Assembly: GCA_052267165.1 (NCBI GenBank)
Contig: JBKQHO010000015.1
Span: 1 to 64,000, forward strand
Length of the DNA stretch: 64,000 bases
Origin: CAWICD01 sp052267165
Lineage (GTDB): Bacteria; Vulcanimicrobiota; Vulcanimicrobiia; Vulcanimicrobiales; Vulcanimicrobiaceae
Direction of reading: 5' to 3'
Shown here: piece after piece, positions 26,744 to 35,516 of the stretch
Layout: every line of letters begins with the position of its first letter
How positions within the stretch are numbered: the first letter of the stretch is position 1
The notes under the pieces: generated by a model
What the model saw: the letters and a program-made list of their open reading frames with translations, nothing else
The model's database searches: none
Told to the model about the DNA's origin: nothing
Program-made: the position numbers and the translations under genes

Positions 26744-29001
26744 ACGAGACGCACGCAGCGTTCGCGCCGCCGGGCCTCGGCGAAACGCCGCTCGACGCCG
26801 AGCAGGCCGAGGCAATCGCCTACCCGAGCGACGCCGCTCTGCTCGCACTCGCGGGCGGCCCGGGCAGCGGAAAAACGACGGCCCTCGTGCGCCGCGCGCT
26901 CGCGCTGCGAGCCACGCATGCCGGCGCGAAAGTCTGGCTGAGCGCGCCGAGCGACGCGGGAATCGAGCGCTTGCGCGAGCGTCTGGGCGCGCTCGGCGAA
27001 GGTAACGAGATTCGCTGCGCGAGTTTCGGAGAGATCGCGTGCGAGGTGCTCGCGGCGTCGTCTCCCCAGAGCGAGATCACGCTCATTCCCGACGTGCGCG
27101 CCGCGGCGCTGTTCGAAGGTGCGGGCGCCGAGCTCTTCTCGCTGGAGTGGGCCGAGCTCGCGAGCGCCGAGGTCGACCCGGAGATCACCGGGCTGCAAGC
27201 CCCGCGGCGTTTCGCCGCCGCCGCCTTTCGTCTCATCCGCAAGCTGCGCGGCGCGCTCATCGGCCCCGACGAGTTTCGCGCGCAGGCCTTGCGCGGCGCG
27301 ACCACGTTCTACGGACGGCCGCCGAATCTGGCCGGTGCCGACCTGCTGATGGAGACGCCGCCAAAGTATCGCGATTCGCTGCGCGCGAGCGCCGACGAGC
27401 TCTCCGCGCAGCACGCGCGCGAGGTGGACCTGATTCGCATCCTCTCGCGTCTCTATGCCTCGTACCTCGATGCGCTCGTGGCTCGCGGCTGCTTGACCGA
27501 GAACGACGCGCTGTACGAAGCGATCGCGCTCCTGCGGGCCCAGCCGCAGCTGCGAGTGCGCGCAAGGGCGCGCATCTCCACAGCCTTGGTCGACGACGCG
27601 CAAGACCTCGGCCCCAATCACGTCGCGTTCCTCGAGGCGCTGTTCGGCGGATCTCTCGCGGGCGTGACGGTCGCGGGCGACGTCCGCCAGGCGACGCTGA
27701 CGTTCGCGGGCGCGCGCGGCGAGCAGACCTTCAAACGCGCGGCCAGGACGGTGACGTTGCTGGGCAGCTATCGCGTTCCGGCTGCGATCGCAGCGGTCGC
27801 CGAGCGCGGGCTCGAGCCTGCGGCGGCTTCGCCGCAAGCCGACAAGCCGCGCGACCCGGAAGCGGTGACCTTGTATCGCGGCTCGACGCTCGAAGACGAA
27901 GCGAACTTCGTGGCCGCCACGATCCGCGCGCTGCTCGACGGCGGCACGCGGCCCGCGCAGATCGCCGTGATCACACGCAACCTGCGCAGCGTGGGCCCGT
28001 ACGTCGGCGCGCTGCTAGCGCGTGACGTCGAGCTCGACGTCGCGGGCGAAGCATCGCTGTACGAATTACCGGCGGTGCAGGACGCCATGGCGGCGCTCTG
28101 GACCCTCGCTGACCCGTTCCGTCACGACTATCTCCTGCGCGTCCTTGAAGGGCCGTGGATGCGCCTGTCCGACGCGAGCATCGCCAGGCTCTGTGCCGAG
28201 CCCGCTACGGCGCAACGGCTGCTCTTCGAGCTGCCCGACGATCAGCCCGACGAGTCGCGCGGCCGCTGGGACCGCCGCCGCGACTTGCGTTTGGGGCGCA
28301 ACGTCACCCGCGGCGATGCCGACGGCGAGCTGAGCCCCGACGCGCTCGAACGCGTGGAAGCGCTGCGCGCGGCCCGCGAACGGTGGGAGCGGCTCGAGCG
28401 CCGTGTCGAGCTGTCGCAGCTCGCGCGCACGATCCTGGCGGAAACGGTCCTGGCTTCGCTCGAGCCGAACGCGCGCGGCCGGTTCGCGCGCGATCTCGTC
28501 GCCCGGCTGCTCGACGAGATCGACGCGTTCGCACGGCGCGAACCGCTCGGTTCGCTCGACGAGTTCCTCGCCGACGCGGAGGACGTCGCTGAGGCCGATT
28601 CCGATTTGCTCTCACTCGCGCAGCGGCGTTTCGACTGCGTCAGCCTGCTCGACGTGGAGGCGGCCAAAGGCCGCGAGTTCGAGCACGTGTTCGCGGTCGA
28701 CGTCCGCGCCGGAGCGTGGCCACAGTACTACGTCCCCGACGCGTTTCTCTTCTCGCCTTCGCTCGGCATGATTCCCAAAGAGAACGTCGGCGACAGCGCG
28801 CGCGCGGCGCGGACCGCGAAGTTCACCTATGCGCTCTTTCGCATGCGCGTGCGCGAGCGCTATAACGCCGAGGAGCGGCGCGCCTTCTACTGCGCCGCGA
28901 CCCGCGCGCGCCGCCGGCTCTACGTGAGCGCGTCCGGGCGGCCGACGCGTGGTATCTCGGCACCCGAGATCTTCGAAGAGTTGCTCGCGGCATGCAGCTG
29001 A
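26740..29001 (+). CDS. UvrD/Rep-family ATP-dependent helicase
   Basis: A 753-residue superfamily-1 helicase. The Q-motif region is LDAEQAEAIAYP, Walker A is GGPGSGKTTALV (about residues 38-49), and motif II is degenerate as LVDDAQDLGPN. Motif III gives VAGDVRQATLTFAGA. The C-terminal region holds the motif V/VI-like DVEAAKGREFEHVFAVD and AFYCAATRARRRLYV. No nuclease domain is attached; the partner nuclease is encoded just upstream. Probably the motor of an AddAB/AdnAB-like complex in recombination or repair. Confidence 0.87.
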   Translation: MNETHAAFAPPGLGETPLDAEQAEAIAYPSDAALLALAGGPGSGKTTALVRRALALRATHAGAKVWLSAPSDAGIERLRERLGALGEGNEIRCASFGEIACEVLAASSPQSEITLIPDVRAAALFEGAGAELFSLEWAELASAEVDPEITGLQAPRRFAAAAFRLIRKLRGALIGPDEFRAQALRGATTFYGRPPNLAGADLLMETPPKYRDSLRASADELSAQHAREVDLIRILSRLYASYLDALVARGCLTENDALYEAIALLRAQPQLRVRARARISTALVDDAQDLGPNHVAFLEALFGGSLAGVTVAGDVRQATLTFAGARGEQTFKRAARTVTLLGSYRVPAAIAAVAERGLEPAAASPQADKPRDPEAVTLYRGSTLEDEANFVAATIRALLDGGTRPAQIAVITRNLRSVGPYVGALLARDVELDVAGEASLYELPAVQDAMAALWTLADPFRHDYLLRVLEGPWMRLSDASIARLCAEPATAQRLLFELPDDQPDESRGRWDRRRDLRLGRNVTRGDADGELSPDALERVEALRAARERWERLERRVELSQLARTILAETVLASLEPNARGRFARDLVARLLDEIDAFARREPLGSLDEFLADAEDVAEADSDLLSLAQRRFDCVSLLDVEAAKGREFEHVFAVDVRAGAWPQYYVPDAFLFSPSLGMIPKENVGDSARAARTAKFTYALFRMRVRERYNAEERRAFYCAATRARRRLYVSASGRPTRGISAPEIFEELLAACS

Positions 29002-29963
29002 CGCTCGCGGCCATCTCGCCCGACGACTACGCGCGCGAAGTGCTCCCCGAGAGCTTCGAGCTGTGGGGCGCGCGGCGTTCGTTCGACCGCTACGTCAGCG
29101 ATTTTCGCGCGGTCGCGGGCTCGGCCTACGGCAAGCGGCGCCAATTCACCGTGGGCATCCGCGAGAGCGAACGAATCGTATGTTCGTGCAAGCTCTACGA
29201 CCGCGAGTTGCGCTGGGGCGAGAAAAAGCTGCGCGCGGCCGGAATCGGCGCCGTCTTCACGCACCCCAAGGAGCGCGGCCGCGGCTACGCGAGCGCCATG
29301 CTCGGTGAGCTGCTCGACGAAGAGCGCGCCGCCGGCAGCGACCTCGCGTTCCTCTTCTCGGACATCCATCCGGTGTTTTACGAAAAGCTTGGATTCGTCG
29401 GACTTCCGTCGCGCATTCTGACGATGCGCGCGGCCGCGCTCGACGGCTCGCCGGCGGGCGGCGTGCCGCCCGAGGCGCGCGACTGGCCCGCGATCCGGCG
29501 CTGCTTCGACGCGCTCGAGACGCAGCGCGCCTGGGCCTTCCGCCGCACACCGGTCGTCTGGGACTGGATGCGCCTGAAATGGAACGCGCCGGCGGACGAG
29601 GGGACGCAGCCGGTCGCGCTTGCGGTCCGGCGCGGCCGCGAGGTGACCGCCTACGCCTTCGGGCGGCGCGTCTTGGGAGCCGACACGTTCGTGCTGGACG
29701 ATTTCGCCTTCGCGGGTGACGAAGGCCGCGCGCTGCTCCCGGCGCTGGTGCGGGCCGGCGCGGGGGATCTGCGGCGGGTCAGCGGCTGGCTGCCGCCGCC
29801 GTTCGCCCGGGAGGCGTTGCCGCGCGGCTCCGTGCGCGTTCGGCGGAACGCGATCCTCATGCTGCTCCCGCTCTCCAGCGCGGCGCGGAGCTGGTGGAAC
29901 GGAGCCCGCGAGGAAACGCTCGCCGCCCGCTGGGACGCGATGTGGTCCGCCGATCACCTCTAA
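28992..29963 (+). CDS. GNAT N-acetyltransferase
   Basis: A 323-residue protein with one clear GNAT core: AAGIGAVFTHPKERGRGYASAM (residues 76-97), where RGRGYA is the acetyl-CoA pyrophosphate loop. A second half resembles the Eis-like partner domain and ends in WWNGAREETLAARWDAMW. The substrate is unknown. The gene overlaps the helicase end by 10 nt, so it is cotranscribed with the repair pair, though the link may only be positional. Confidence 0.82.
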   Translation: MQLTLAAISPDDYAREVLPESFELWGARRSFDRYVSDFRAVAGSAYGKRRQFTVGIRESERIVCSCKLYDRELRWGEKKLRAAGIGAVFTHPKERGRGYASAMLGELLDEERAAGSDLAFLFSDIHPVFYEKLGFVGLPSRILTMRAAALDGSPAGGVPPEARDWPAIRRCFDALETQRAWAFRRTPVVWDWMRLKWNAPADEGTQPVALAVRRGREVTAYAFGRRVLGADTFVLDDFAFAGDEGRALLPALVRAGAGDLRRVSGWLPPPFAREALPRGSVRVRRNAILMLLPLSSAARSWWNGAREETLAARWDAMWSADHL

Positions 29964-30003
29964 CAGGGGGTTTTCCGCGCCCTGCTAACGGAAATGCTGG
30001 CCT

Positions 30004-30028
30004 GTTAACGGGTCAGCGCACCGTTAAC
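30004..30028. promoter_or_regulatory. Palindrome GTTAACGG-N9-CCGTTAAC
   Basis: Perfect 8-bp inverted repeat with a 9-bp spacer, 69 bp upstream of the gene at 30097. Further CTAACG motifs flank it. The right arm plus TC is identical to 5789-5798. It is the size of a dimeric-repressor operator. The rest of this 133-bp spacer shows nothing else. Confidence 0.4.
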
Positions 30029-30096
30029 TCGGATGAGCAGTTTTTGCAGCCGGCTAACGAGGCGCGCGGCGTGGGCTGCCGAAGCGTCCGCAACGT

Positions 30097-30699
30097 ATGG
30101 CAGTAAGCGACCGTCAGCGACTCCTCGAGCGTGCCCTCGCGCTCCCAACGGCTACCTCCGCCGACTTCCAAGGCGGACGCCGCGCCCCAGCCGGCGTCGA
30201 CCCGTCGCTGCTCAAGATCATCAACGATACCGCGCTACGGACGAAGCTCGTCGACGCGCGAGTCTCCGAGGGTTTGCAATCGCCCAAAGGCCCGCAAAAG
30301 ATCGCCTCGATCATCCGGGTCTATCCCGAATTCGACGCGCCGCTGCGCAGCGCGTCCCCGAGCGCGCGCAGCCCGCGCGCGTCCGCGGGACCCTCGGCTC
30401 CGAGCCGCAACTTACCGACGGTCGACGAGATGGAACGGCTCATCGCCCGCATTCGGGAAGTCGAGACCGAAGTCGCGCGCGAGCTCGCGACGCAGGTCGA
30501 CGAGCGCATCGATCAGCTCAAGCGCTCCTTGGGCGAGCTTTCGGGAACGGAGCTCGAGCACGCGTACCGCGAGCTCGGCGAAGCGCTCGAGCAGAAACGC
30601 GCGCTGCGCTCGCAGATTCGCTTCGAGACGTTCCAGCGCGTCGAGCACGACACGGAATTCGCGCCACGCGCGCACCTGCGGCTCTTGGCGCGCGGTTAA
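30097..30699 (+). CDS. Hypothetical protein with C-terminal coiled coil
   Basis: Unrecognised, 200 residues. There is an N-terminal small folded-looking part (DPSLLKIINDTALRTKLVD), a Ser/Pro/Arg linker (residues 85-108), then a charged helix of about 80 residues with heptad pattern (ERLIARIREVETEVARELAT). Its stop overlaps the convergent dinB stop through a shared TTAA. The palindrome 70 bp upstream may control it. Confidence 0.6.
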   Translation: MAVSDRQRLLERALALPTATSADFQGGRRAPAGVDPSLLKIINDTALRTKLVDARVSEGLQSPKGPQKIASIIRVYPEFDAPLRSASPSARSPRASAGPSAPSRNLPTVDEMERLIARIREVETEVARELATQVDERIDQLKRSLGELSGTELEHAYRELGEALEQKRALRSQIRFETFQRVEHDTEFAPRAHLRLLARG

Positions 30700-31745
30700 G
30701 GCCCCGGAAAGAGCGAGATCTGGCGCGCGTGCTCCTCGGTCAGCGAGGCCGCGCACACGCCGAGCAGCCGGACCGCCGCGCCCGCGAGCCCGACGCGCTC
30801 CAAACAACGCAGCGCGGCCGCCTCGATCGCGCCCGCCTCGTCCGTCGGCACGGCCAGCGACGTCTGCCGGCCCACGATCGTGAAATCGGCCCGCTTGACC
30901 TTGACGCCGATCGTGACGGCGCGCAGACCGTGATGCACCAGGCGCTGGGCGACGTCGTGCGCGAGCTCGTGCAACACCGCGCACAGCTCGCTCTCGGAGC
31001 GGACGTCGTCCTCGAAGGTCGTCTCGCTCGAGACGGAGCGCGTCTGGCGGTCGCTGGAGACGGTGCGGGAGTCGTTGCCGCGCGCCAGCTCGCGCAGCAG
31101 CTTTCCGGCGCGGCCGAAGAGACGGAACGCGCGCTCGTCGGCGAGGGCGGCGATCTGTCCGATCGTCGTCAGATTCTCGGCCGCCAGACGCGCCTGCGTC
31201 TTCGGTCCGACGCCCCAGAGCCTGCCTACCGGGAGCGGCGCGAGATACTCGGCCTCGCTGCCGGGCGCAACGGCGGTCAGACCGTCCGGCTTGGCCGCGT
31301 CGCTCGCGATCTTGGCGACCATCTTTTGCCCGGCCACGCCGGCGCTCACGGTCAAGCCGACCTCCGCGCTGACGCGGGCGCGGACTTCGGCCGCGTACAC
31401 GACGGCCTGCGCGAGCTCCGCGGTCGCGAGCTCGACGAAGGCCTCGTCGAGCGAAAGGCCTTCGAGCGCGGTCGCGCCGTGTCCGAAGATGGCAAACGTC
31501 GCCTGCGAAAGCTCGCGGTAGCGCTGGAAGGTCGGCGGAACGACGACGAGCTCGGCGCACAGCGCCTTGGCTTTGTAGAGCGGCATCGCGGAGCGGATGC
31601 CGAAGCGGCGCGCTTCGTACGACGCCGTCAGCACGACCGCCCGCCGGCTCGAGCCGGCGACCGCCAACGGCCTTCCGCGCAGCGACGGATCGTCGCGCTG
31701 CGCGACGCTCGCGTAGAATGCGTCGATGTCGAAGTGCGCGATCAC
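30696..31745 (-). CDS. dinB: DNA polymerase IV
   Basis: Y-family translesion polymerase, 349 residues. Catalytic metals bind D6 in HFDIDAFYASV and D100-E101 in LSLDEAF. The helix-hairpin-helix LWGVGPKTQARL near residue 177 and the little-finger domain follow. The C terminus ends QISLFPGP, which resembles a beta-clamp-binding motif (QLSLF type). The GTG start overlaps the stop of the small membrane protein as GTGA. Last gene of a long repair and segregation operon. Confidence 0.93.
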   Translation of the reverse strand: MIAHFDIDAFYASVAQRDDPSLRGRPLAVAGSSRRAVVLTASYEARRFGIRSAMPLYKAKALCAELVVVPPTFQRYRELSQATFAIFGHGATALEGLSLDEAFVELATAELAQAVVYAAEVRARVSAEVGLTVSAGVAGQKMVAKIASDAAKPDGLTAVAPGSEAEYLAPLPVGRLWGVGPKTQARLAAENLTTIGQIAALADERAFRLFGRAGKLLRELARGNDSRTVSSDRQTRSVSSETTFEDDVRSESELCAVLHELAHDVAQRLVHHGLRAVTIGVKVKRADFTIVGRQTSLAVPTDEAGAIEAAALRCLERVGLAGAAVRLLGVCAASLTEEHARQISLFPGP

Positions 31746-32047
31746 GTCGCGCGGCGGCGGTCGACCTCGCGCAGCGTGAAGAGCAAGGCGATGCAGGCGA
31801 TCGCGGCCCCCACGAAGAGATCCGAAAGCAGCTGGCCCCAGACGATCCGGCCGTCGAGGGCGAACAGGTTGGAACCCAATTCGCTCGCGTTGATCTTGAG
31901 CAGTGCGAGCGCGCCGAAGATCGCAAAGCCCATCGCAAACGCGGCCGCGCCCGCATACGCCGTGCGCGGCGCCAGCGCGCTCGCCACGAAGACCACGCCC
32001 AAGAACGCGAGCGCGTTGACCCACGCCACCAGGGACGTGAGGGTCAC
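31742..32047 (-). CDS. Small three-helix membrane protein
   Basis: Unrecognised, 101 residues, with three hydrophobic stretches (about residues 8-27, 32-50 and 74-92) and a basic C terminus. The GTG start and the TGA stop both overlap the neighbouring reading frames by GTGA, locking it into the operon between the 21-codon ORF and dinB. Why a membrane protein sits in a DNA-repair operon is unclear. Confidence 0.6.
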   Translation of the reverse strand: MTLTSLVAWVNALAFLGVVFVASALAPRTAYAGAAAFAMGFAIFGALALLKINASELGSNLFALDGRIVWGQLLSDLFVGAAIACIALLFTLREVDRRRAT

Positions 32048-32109
32048 CGCGACCGCAGCCCGCGCTGAAGCTCGTCGTTCGCATCGAGCACCGCGATGCG
32101 CGCGCTCAC
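32044..32109 (-). CDS. 21-codon ORF coupled at both ends
   Basis: Encodes VSARIAVLDANDELQRGLRSR. The GTG start overlaps the nfo stop as GTGA and its TGA stop overlaps the next GTG start as GTGA. It fills the only gap that would otherwise break translational coupling between nfo and the membrane-protein gene. It could be a functional microprotein or simply a ribosome bridge. No homologue is recognised. Confidence 0.45.
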   Translation of the reverse strand: MSARIAVLDANDELQRGLRSR

Positions 32110-32951
32110 GTCACCGCGCCTTCGAAGATGAGCCGGACCGACTGCAGGTTCCGCGCGTCGTCAGCCTCTTCGCCGGGCGTCTCGAGAATGGCCGTCTTCT
32201 CCCGCAGCGCCGCGTGGACCGCGAGGGCGCGAAAGCCCTCGAAGCCGATGTTGCCCTCGCCGACGTGCCAGTGCCGGTCGCGGTGGCCGCCGAGCGGAAT
32301 CTGCGTGTCGTTGAAGTGAAACATCTTGACTCGATCGAGAGAGACGGTCTTTTCCGTCAAGTCGATAAAACGTTCGACACCTTCCTTTGTGTCGATGGCG
32401 TAGCCTGCCGCCCACGAGTGCGCGGTGTCGAGACAAATTCCCAATTGCGGATGCGCGACGGCGCGCACGAACTCGCCGAGTTCCTCGAGCGTCCCGCCGC
32501 AGAGCTGACCGGCACCGGCGGAATTCTCGAGCACGAGCCAGACGCCGGGCTCGATCCCCGTTAGGGCCTCCTCAAGCGCACCGACCACCGCCGCGAATCC
32601 CTCGCTGCGCGGCCGCTTTCCGTACGAGCCGAGGTGCGTGTTGACGTAATCGATCTCGCCGGCCGCGGCGACAGCGAGATCGTTCTTCACCAAGCGCAGC
32701 GAACCGGAGACGATCTTGGGATCGTCGCTGGCGAGGTTGATCAAATACGAGGTGTGGATCGCGGTGCGCTCGATTCCGGCCACCTTGCGCCGGTTGCGAA
32801 AGCGTTCCAGCGCGGGCCGATCGAGCGCTGCGACGCGGTACGTCTTGGGATTTCCCGAGAAGACTTGCATCGCGCTGCAGCCGAGCCGCTGCGCATAGTC
32901 GACCGCCGCATCGAACCCTCGCTCGATGCCGACGTGCAATCCGAGGCGCAT
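32106..32951 (-). CDS. nfo: Endonuclease IV (AP endonuclease)
   Basis: Cleaves DNA at abasic sites. A 281-residue TIM barrel with family zinc-ligand blocks: VNTHLGSYG, LVLENSAGAG, GICLDTAHSWAAGY, FHFNDTQIPLGGHRDRHWHVGEGNIG and a C-terminal ILETPG. Compared with E. coli Nfo all metal-binding stretches are present. The ATG overlaps the methyltransferase stop as TGATG, which sets the start. Confidence 0.94.
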   Translation of the reverse strand: MRLGLHVGIERGFDAAVDYAQRLGCSAMQVFSGNPKTYRVAALDRPALERFRNRRKVAGIERTAIHTSYLINLASDDPKIVSGSLRLVKNDLAVAAAGEIDYVNTHLGSYGKRPRSEGFAAVVGALEEALTGIEPGVWLVLENSAGAGQLCGGTLEELGEFVRAVAHPQLGICLDTAHSWAAGYAIDTKEGVERFIDLTEKTVSLDRVKMFHFNDTQIPLGGHRDRHWHVGEGNIGFEGFRALAVHAALREKTAILETPGEEADDARNLQSVRLIFEGAVT

Positions 32952-33694
32952 CAGGCTTTCGCGCCCGGCGGTACGTGGCCGAGAAAGAGATGCTGCACGT
33001 AGCCGATCGACAGCATCGCGTTCGGATCGCCTAATCGACGCGCGAGCAACTCGAAATAATCTGCCAGCCGTTCGCCGTAGGCGGCTCGGGCTCGTGCTCG
33101 CGAACGCTCGTAGCCGAGGAAGGCCGCGACCGTCGTCTCGATACGCCATGGGATGACGCGCAGACGCCGGTTGCGCAGCGGCGCGGCGTCGAATGCGGGA
33201 AAGCCATCGACCAGAATGTCGGGGGTCGGCACGAGGCCAAGTTCGCGCACGCATTGATCGCGGATCGAACGAACGGGGTCGCCGCGCATGATCGCCTTCC
33301 ACCAGATCGCGACCAGTCCGCCCGGCCGCACGACGCGAGCGAGCTCGGCGAGTGCTCGCGGTTGATCGAACCAGTGAAAGGCCTGCGCGCTAGTCGCCGC
33401 ATCGAAGCTCGCCGCGTAAAAGGGTAACGTTTCGGCGTGAGCGATCGTAAACGTCGCCCGCGGCAGGCGCGCCCGAGCCCGTTCGAGCATCGGTTCCGAG
33501 ATGTCGACGCCGGTGACGCGACAACCGCGGGCCACCAACTCTTCCGCCACGATTCCGGTCCCGCAGCCCACGTCGACCACGCGCGCGCCGGCGATCAAGC
33601 CGGCTTCGAAGAGTACGTCGAAAAGCTCTTCGGCATAGCCCGTGCGAAACGCGTCGTACGCGCCGGCTAGCGGGTCGAACCAGGACGAACTCAC
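32951..33694 (-). CDS. SAM-dependent methyltransferase (class I)
   Basis: A 247-residue protein with the Rossmann motif VVDVGCGTGIVAEEL, acidic loop GVDISEPML and post-II region AQAFHWFD near residue 109, the last typical of the Methyltransf_11 group. The GTG start overlaps the upstream helicase stop as GTGA. Substrate unknown; small molecules are typical for this subgroup. Confidence 0.87.
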   Translation of the reverse strand: MSSSWFDPLAGAYDAFRTGYAEELFDVLFEAGLIAGARVVDVGCGTGIVAEELVARGCRVTGVDISEPMLERARARLPRATFTIAHAETLPFYAASFDAATSAQAFHWFDQPRALAELARVVRPGGLVAIWWKAIMRGDPVRSIRDQCVRELGLVPTPDILVDGFPAFDAAPLRNRRLRVIPWRIETTVAAFLGYERSRARARAAYGERLADYFELLARRLGDPNAMLSIGYVQHLFLGHVPPGAKA

Positions 33695-34947
33695 CGCCGG
33701 CGGAAGCGCAGCGAGCTCGCGCGCATTCCGCGCGGCATGAAGCTCATGGCTCGTCCGCTCGGCGACATCGCGCGCGAGGGGTTCTTCTCGAAGGTCGTCT
33801 CGGTGATGAGAACCGCGTCGGAAGGACGCTCGCGCCGGCCGACGCGGCCGATCAGCTGCTCGACCTCGCTCTCGCCGAACGCATCCGCATCCGTCATGAC
33901 GATCAGGTCGGCCGCGGGAATGTCGAGCCCGCTGCCGACGAGGTTCGTCGCGGCGAGGATCGACGGGGCGCACTCGGTGAACGCGCGCATCTCTTCGACG
34001 CGGGTCGTCCCACCGTAGACGCTGACGCCCTTGCGCCGATAGCGTTTGCGGTGCTCATCGCTGTCGGCCATGTCGCCGCGCAGCTGCTGCACGTCGATTC
34101 CGTACATGGACTCGAGCCGCTCGGCGAGCCTGGGCACGTCCAAGCGCGTCCGCGCGATCACGAAGATGCGCGATTTGCGTTCCAAGTGTTCGCGAATCAA
34201 CGCGTCGGCGCGCGCCAGCTGCTCCGTCGGGGGCTCGCCCCAGACACCCGCGACCTTATGCACCTTCGTCGGCAAGACCGCGAACGGCATCGCGCGCATC
34301 GTGACCGCGTTGTTGAAGGCACCGACGCGCTCGAGGAAGCCGCGTAGCTCGCTCGGCGTCGCGGAAGCGAACAGCAGCGGACAATCGAGATCCTCGAGCA
34401 GCCGCAGATGTTCGCGCTCGTCGAAGGCGTTGACGTCGTCGATGATCGTGAGCGCGCTGCGGTCGAGCACGTCCCACAGGCCGTCGGTCGAGATCAACAT
34501 CGCGCTGCCGATCAAGAAGTGGATCGAACCGGCATGCAGGGCGCTGAGCATCGCGCGGCGCTCGCCCGGCGAGATGCCGCCGTGGATCTCGCCGACCCCG
34601 AGCCCCGTGCCTTCGAGCCGGTCGCGGAAGTAGGTGCAATCCTGGCGGACCAAATCGCGCGTCGGCGCGACCAGTACGACGTACCCGCCGCTGCGCAGCG
34701 CTTCGGCCAGCGCGACCCGCAGCATGACCTCCGTCTTGCCGGAACCTGTCGGCGCCTTGAGCAAGAATTCGAACTCGCCATCGGCGAGCCGGGTCGTGAT
34801 CGTCTCGATCGCTTGCTGCTGATCCTCGGTCAAAGCGAAGCGTTCGCCGGGCTGGATCAGTTCGTGGGCCAGGGCAACCGTTTGTACGTTTTCCTCGAGG
34901 CGCTCCCAAACCGCGCGCGTCGCGTCGTCTAACTGCTCGTAGTGGAT
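33691..34947 (-). CDS. DEAD/DEAH-box (SF2) helicase
   Basis: Motif I is APTGSGKTEVML, Ia is VLVAPTRDLVRQD, motif II is degenerate (LTIIDDVNAF), III is FASATPS, V/VI region is LAATNLVGSGLDIPAADLIV then QLIGRVGRRERPSD. The frame is protein-like up to the end of scpB, but no ATG/GTG/TTG precedes a TTG at 34833 that lacks a ribosome-binding site. An ATC at 34947 lies exactly 7 nt after AGGAAG and would overlap scpB by 19 nt, like every other junction in this operon; I chose it. Product then 418 residues. Confidence 0.75.
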   Translation of the reverse strand: MHYEQLDDATRAVWERLEENVQTVALAHELIQPGERFALTEDQQQAIETITTRLADGEFEFLLKAPTGSGKTEVMLRVALAEALRSGGYVVLVAPTRDLVRQDCTYFRDRLEGTGLGVGEIHGGISPGERRAMLSALHAGSIHFLIGSAMLISTDGLWDVLDRSALTIIDDVNAFDEREHLRLLEDLDCPLLFASATPSELRGFLERVGAFNNAVTMRAMPFAVLPTKVHKVAGVWGEPPTEQLARADALIREHLERKSRIFVIARTRLDVPRLAERLESMYGIDVQQLRGDMADSDEHRKRYRRKGVSVYGGTTRVEEMRAFTECAPSILAATNLVGSGLDIPAADLIVMTDADAFGESEVEQLIGRVGRRERPSDAVLITETTFEKNPSRAMSPSGRAMSFMPRGMRASSLRFRRR

Positions 34948-35516
34948 ATGGGTACTTCCTTTTCCGCCAGCATTGGCAGCGGCATCTCGAGCGCCGCGGC
35001 CTCGAGATCGACCGGCGGCAGCTCGTCGAGCGAGCGCAGACCGAACGATTCCAAGAACTCAGGCGTCGTCTTATATTCCATCGGCCGCCCAGCCACGTCG
35101 CGGCGTCCGGCTTCCGAAATAAATCGGCGGTCGAGCAGTGTATTGACCACGCTGTCGACATTGACCCCGCGCAGGGCCTCGATCTCGGCCTTGGTGACCG
35201 GTTCGAGGTAGGCGACGATCGCGAGCGTCTCCATCGCCGCCGGCGACAGGCTCGTCTTGGGCGGCAGCAGATATGCCTCGACGGCTTCGCGCGCCGCGGG
35301 CGAGGAGGCGAAGCGGTATCCGCCGGCCACTTCCCGCAGGACGATCCCGCGCTCGGCGTACTCCTCGGCGATGCGCTGCAGGGTCTCGGCGACCTCGACG
35401 TGCGAGGCGCCCGTCAGCTTCACGAACGCCTCGATCGAGAGCGCCTCGCTGGCCACGAACAGGACCGCCTCGAGCGAGCGCTTGAGCTCGCCGGTCTCGA
35501 TCAGCTCAGTTTGCAT
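34929..35516 (-). CDS. scpB: Segregation and condensation protein B
   Basis: Kleisin partner of the SMC condensin complex. 195 residues with the two winged-helix domains: LKRSLEAVLFVASEALSIEAF, then SPAAMETLAIVAYLEPVTKAEIE and RGVNVDSVVNTLLDRRFI, all family hallmarks, followed by GRPMEYKTTPEFLESFGL. Overlaps scpA by 11 nt, the usual scpA-scpB order. Confidence 0.95.
   Translation of the reverse strand: MQTELIETGELKRSLEAVLFVASEALSIEAFVKLTGASHVEVAETLQRIAEEYAERGIVLREVAGGYRFASSPAAREAVEAYLLPPKTSLSPAAMETLAIVAYLEPVTKAEIEALRGVNVDSVVNTLLDRRFISEAGRRDVAGRPMEYKTTPEFLESFGLRSLDELPPVDLEAAALEMPLPMLAEKEVPISTTSS

Noticed and set aside
25172..26848. Long minus-strand frame continuing upstream of ubiX
   Set aside because: It runs antisense through the nuclease gene, has repetitive Arg/Gly/Ala composition and no family motif. 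ubiX starts at 25171.
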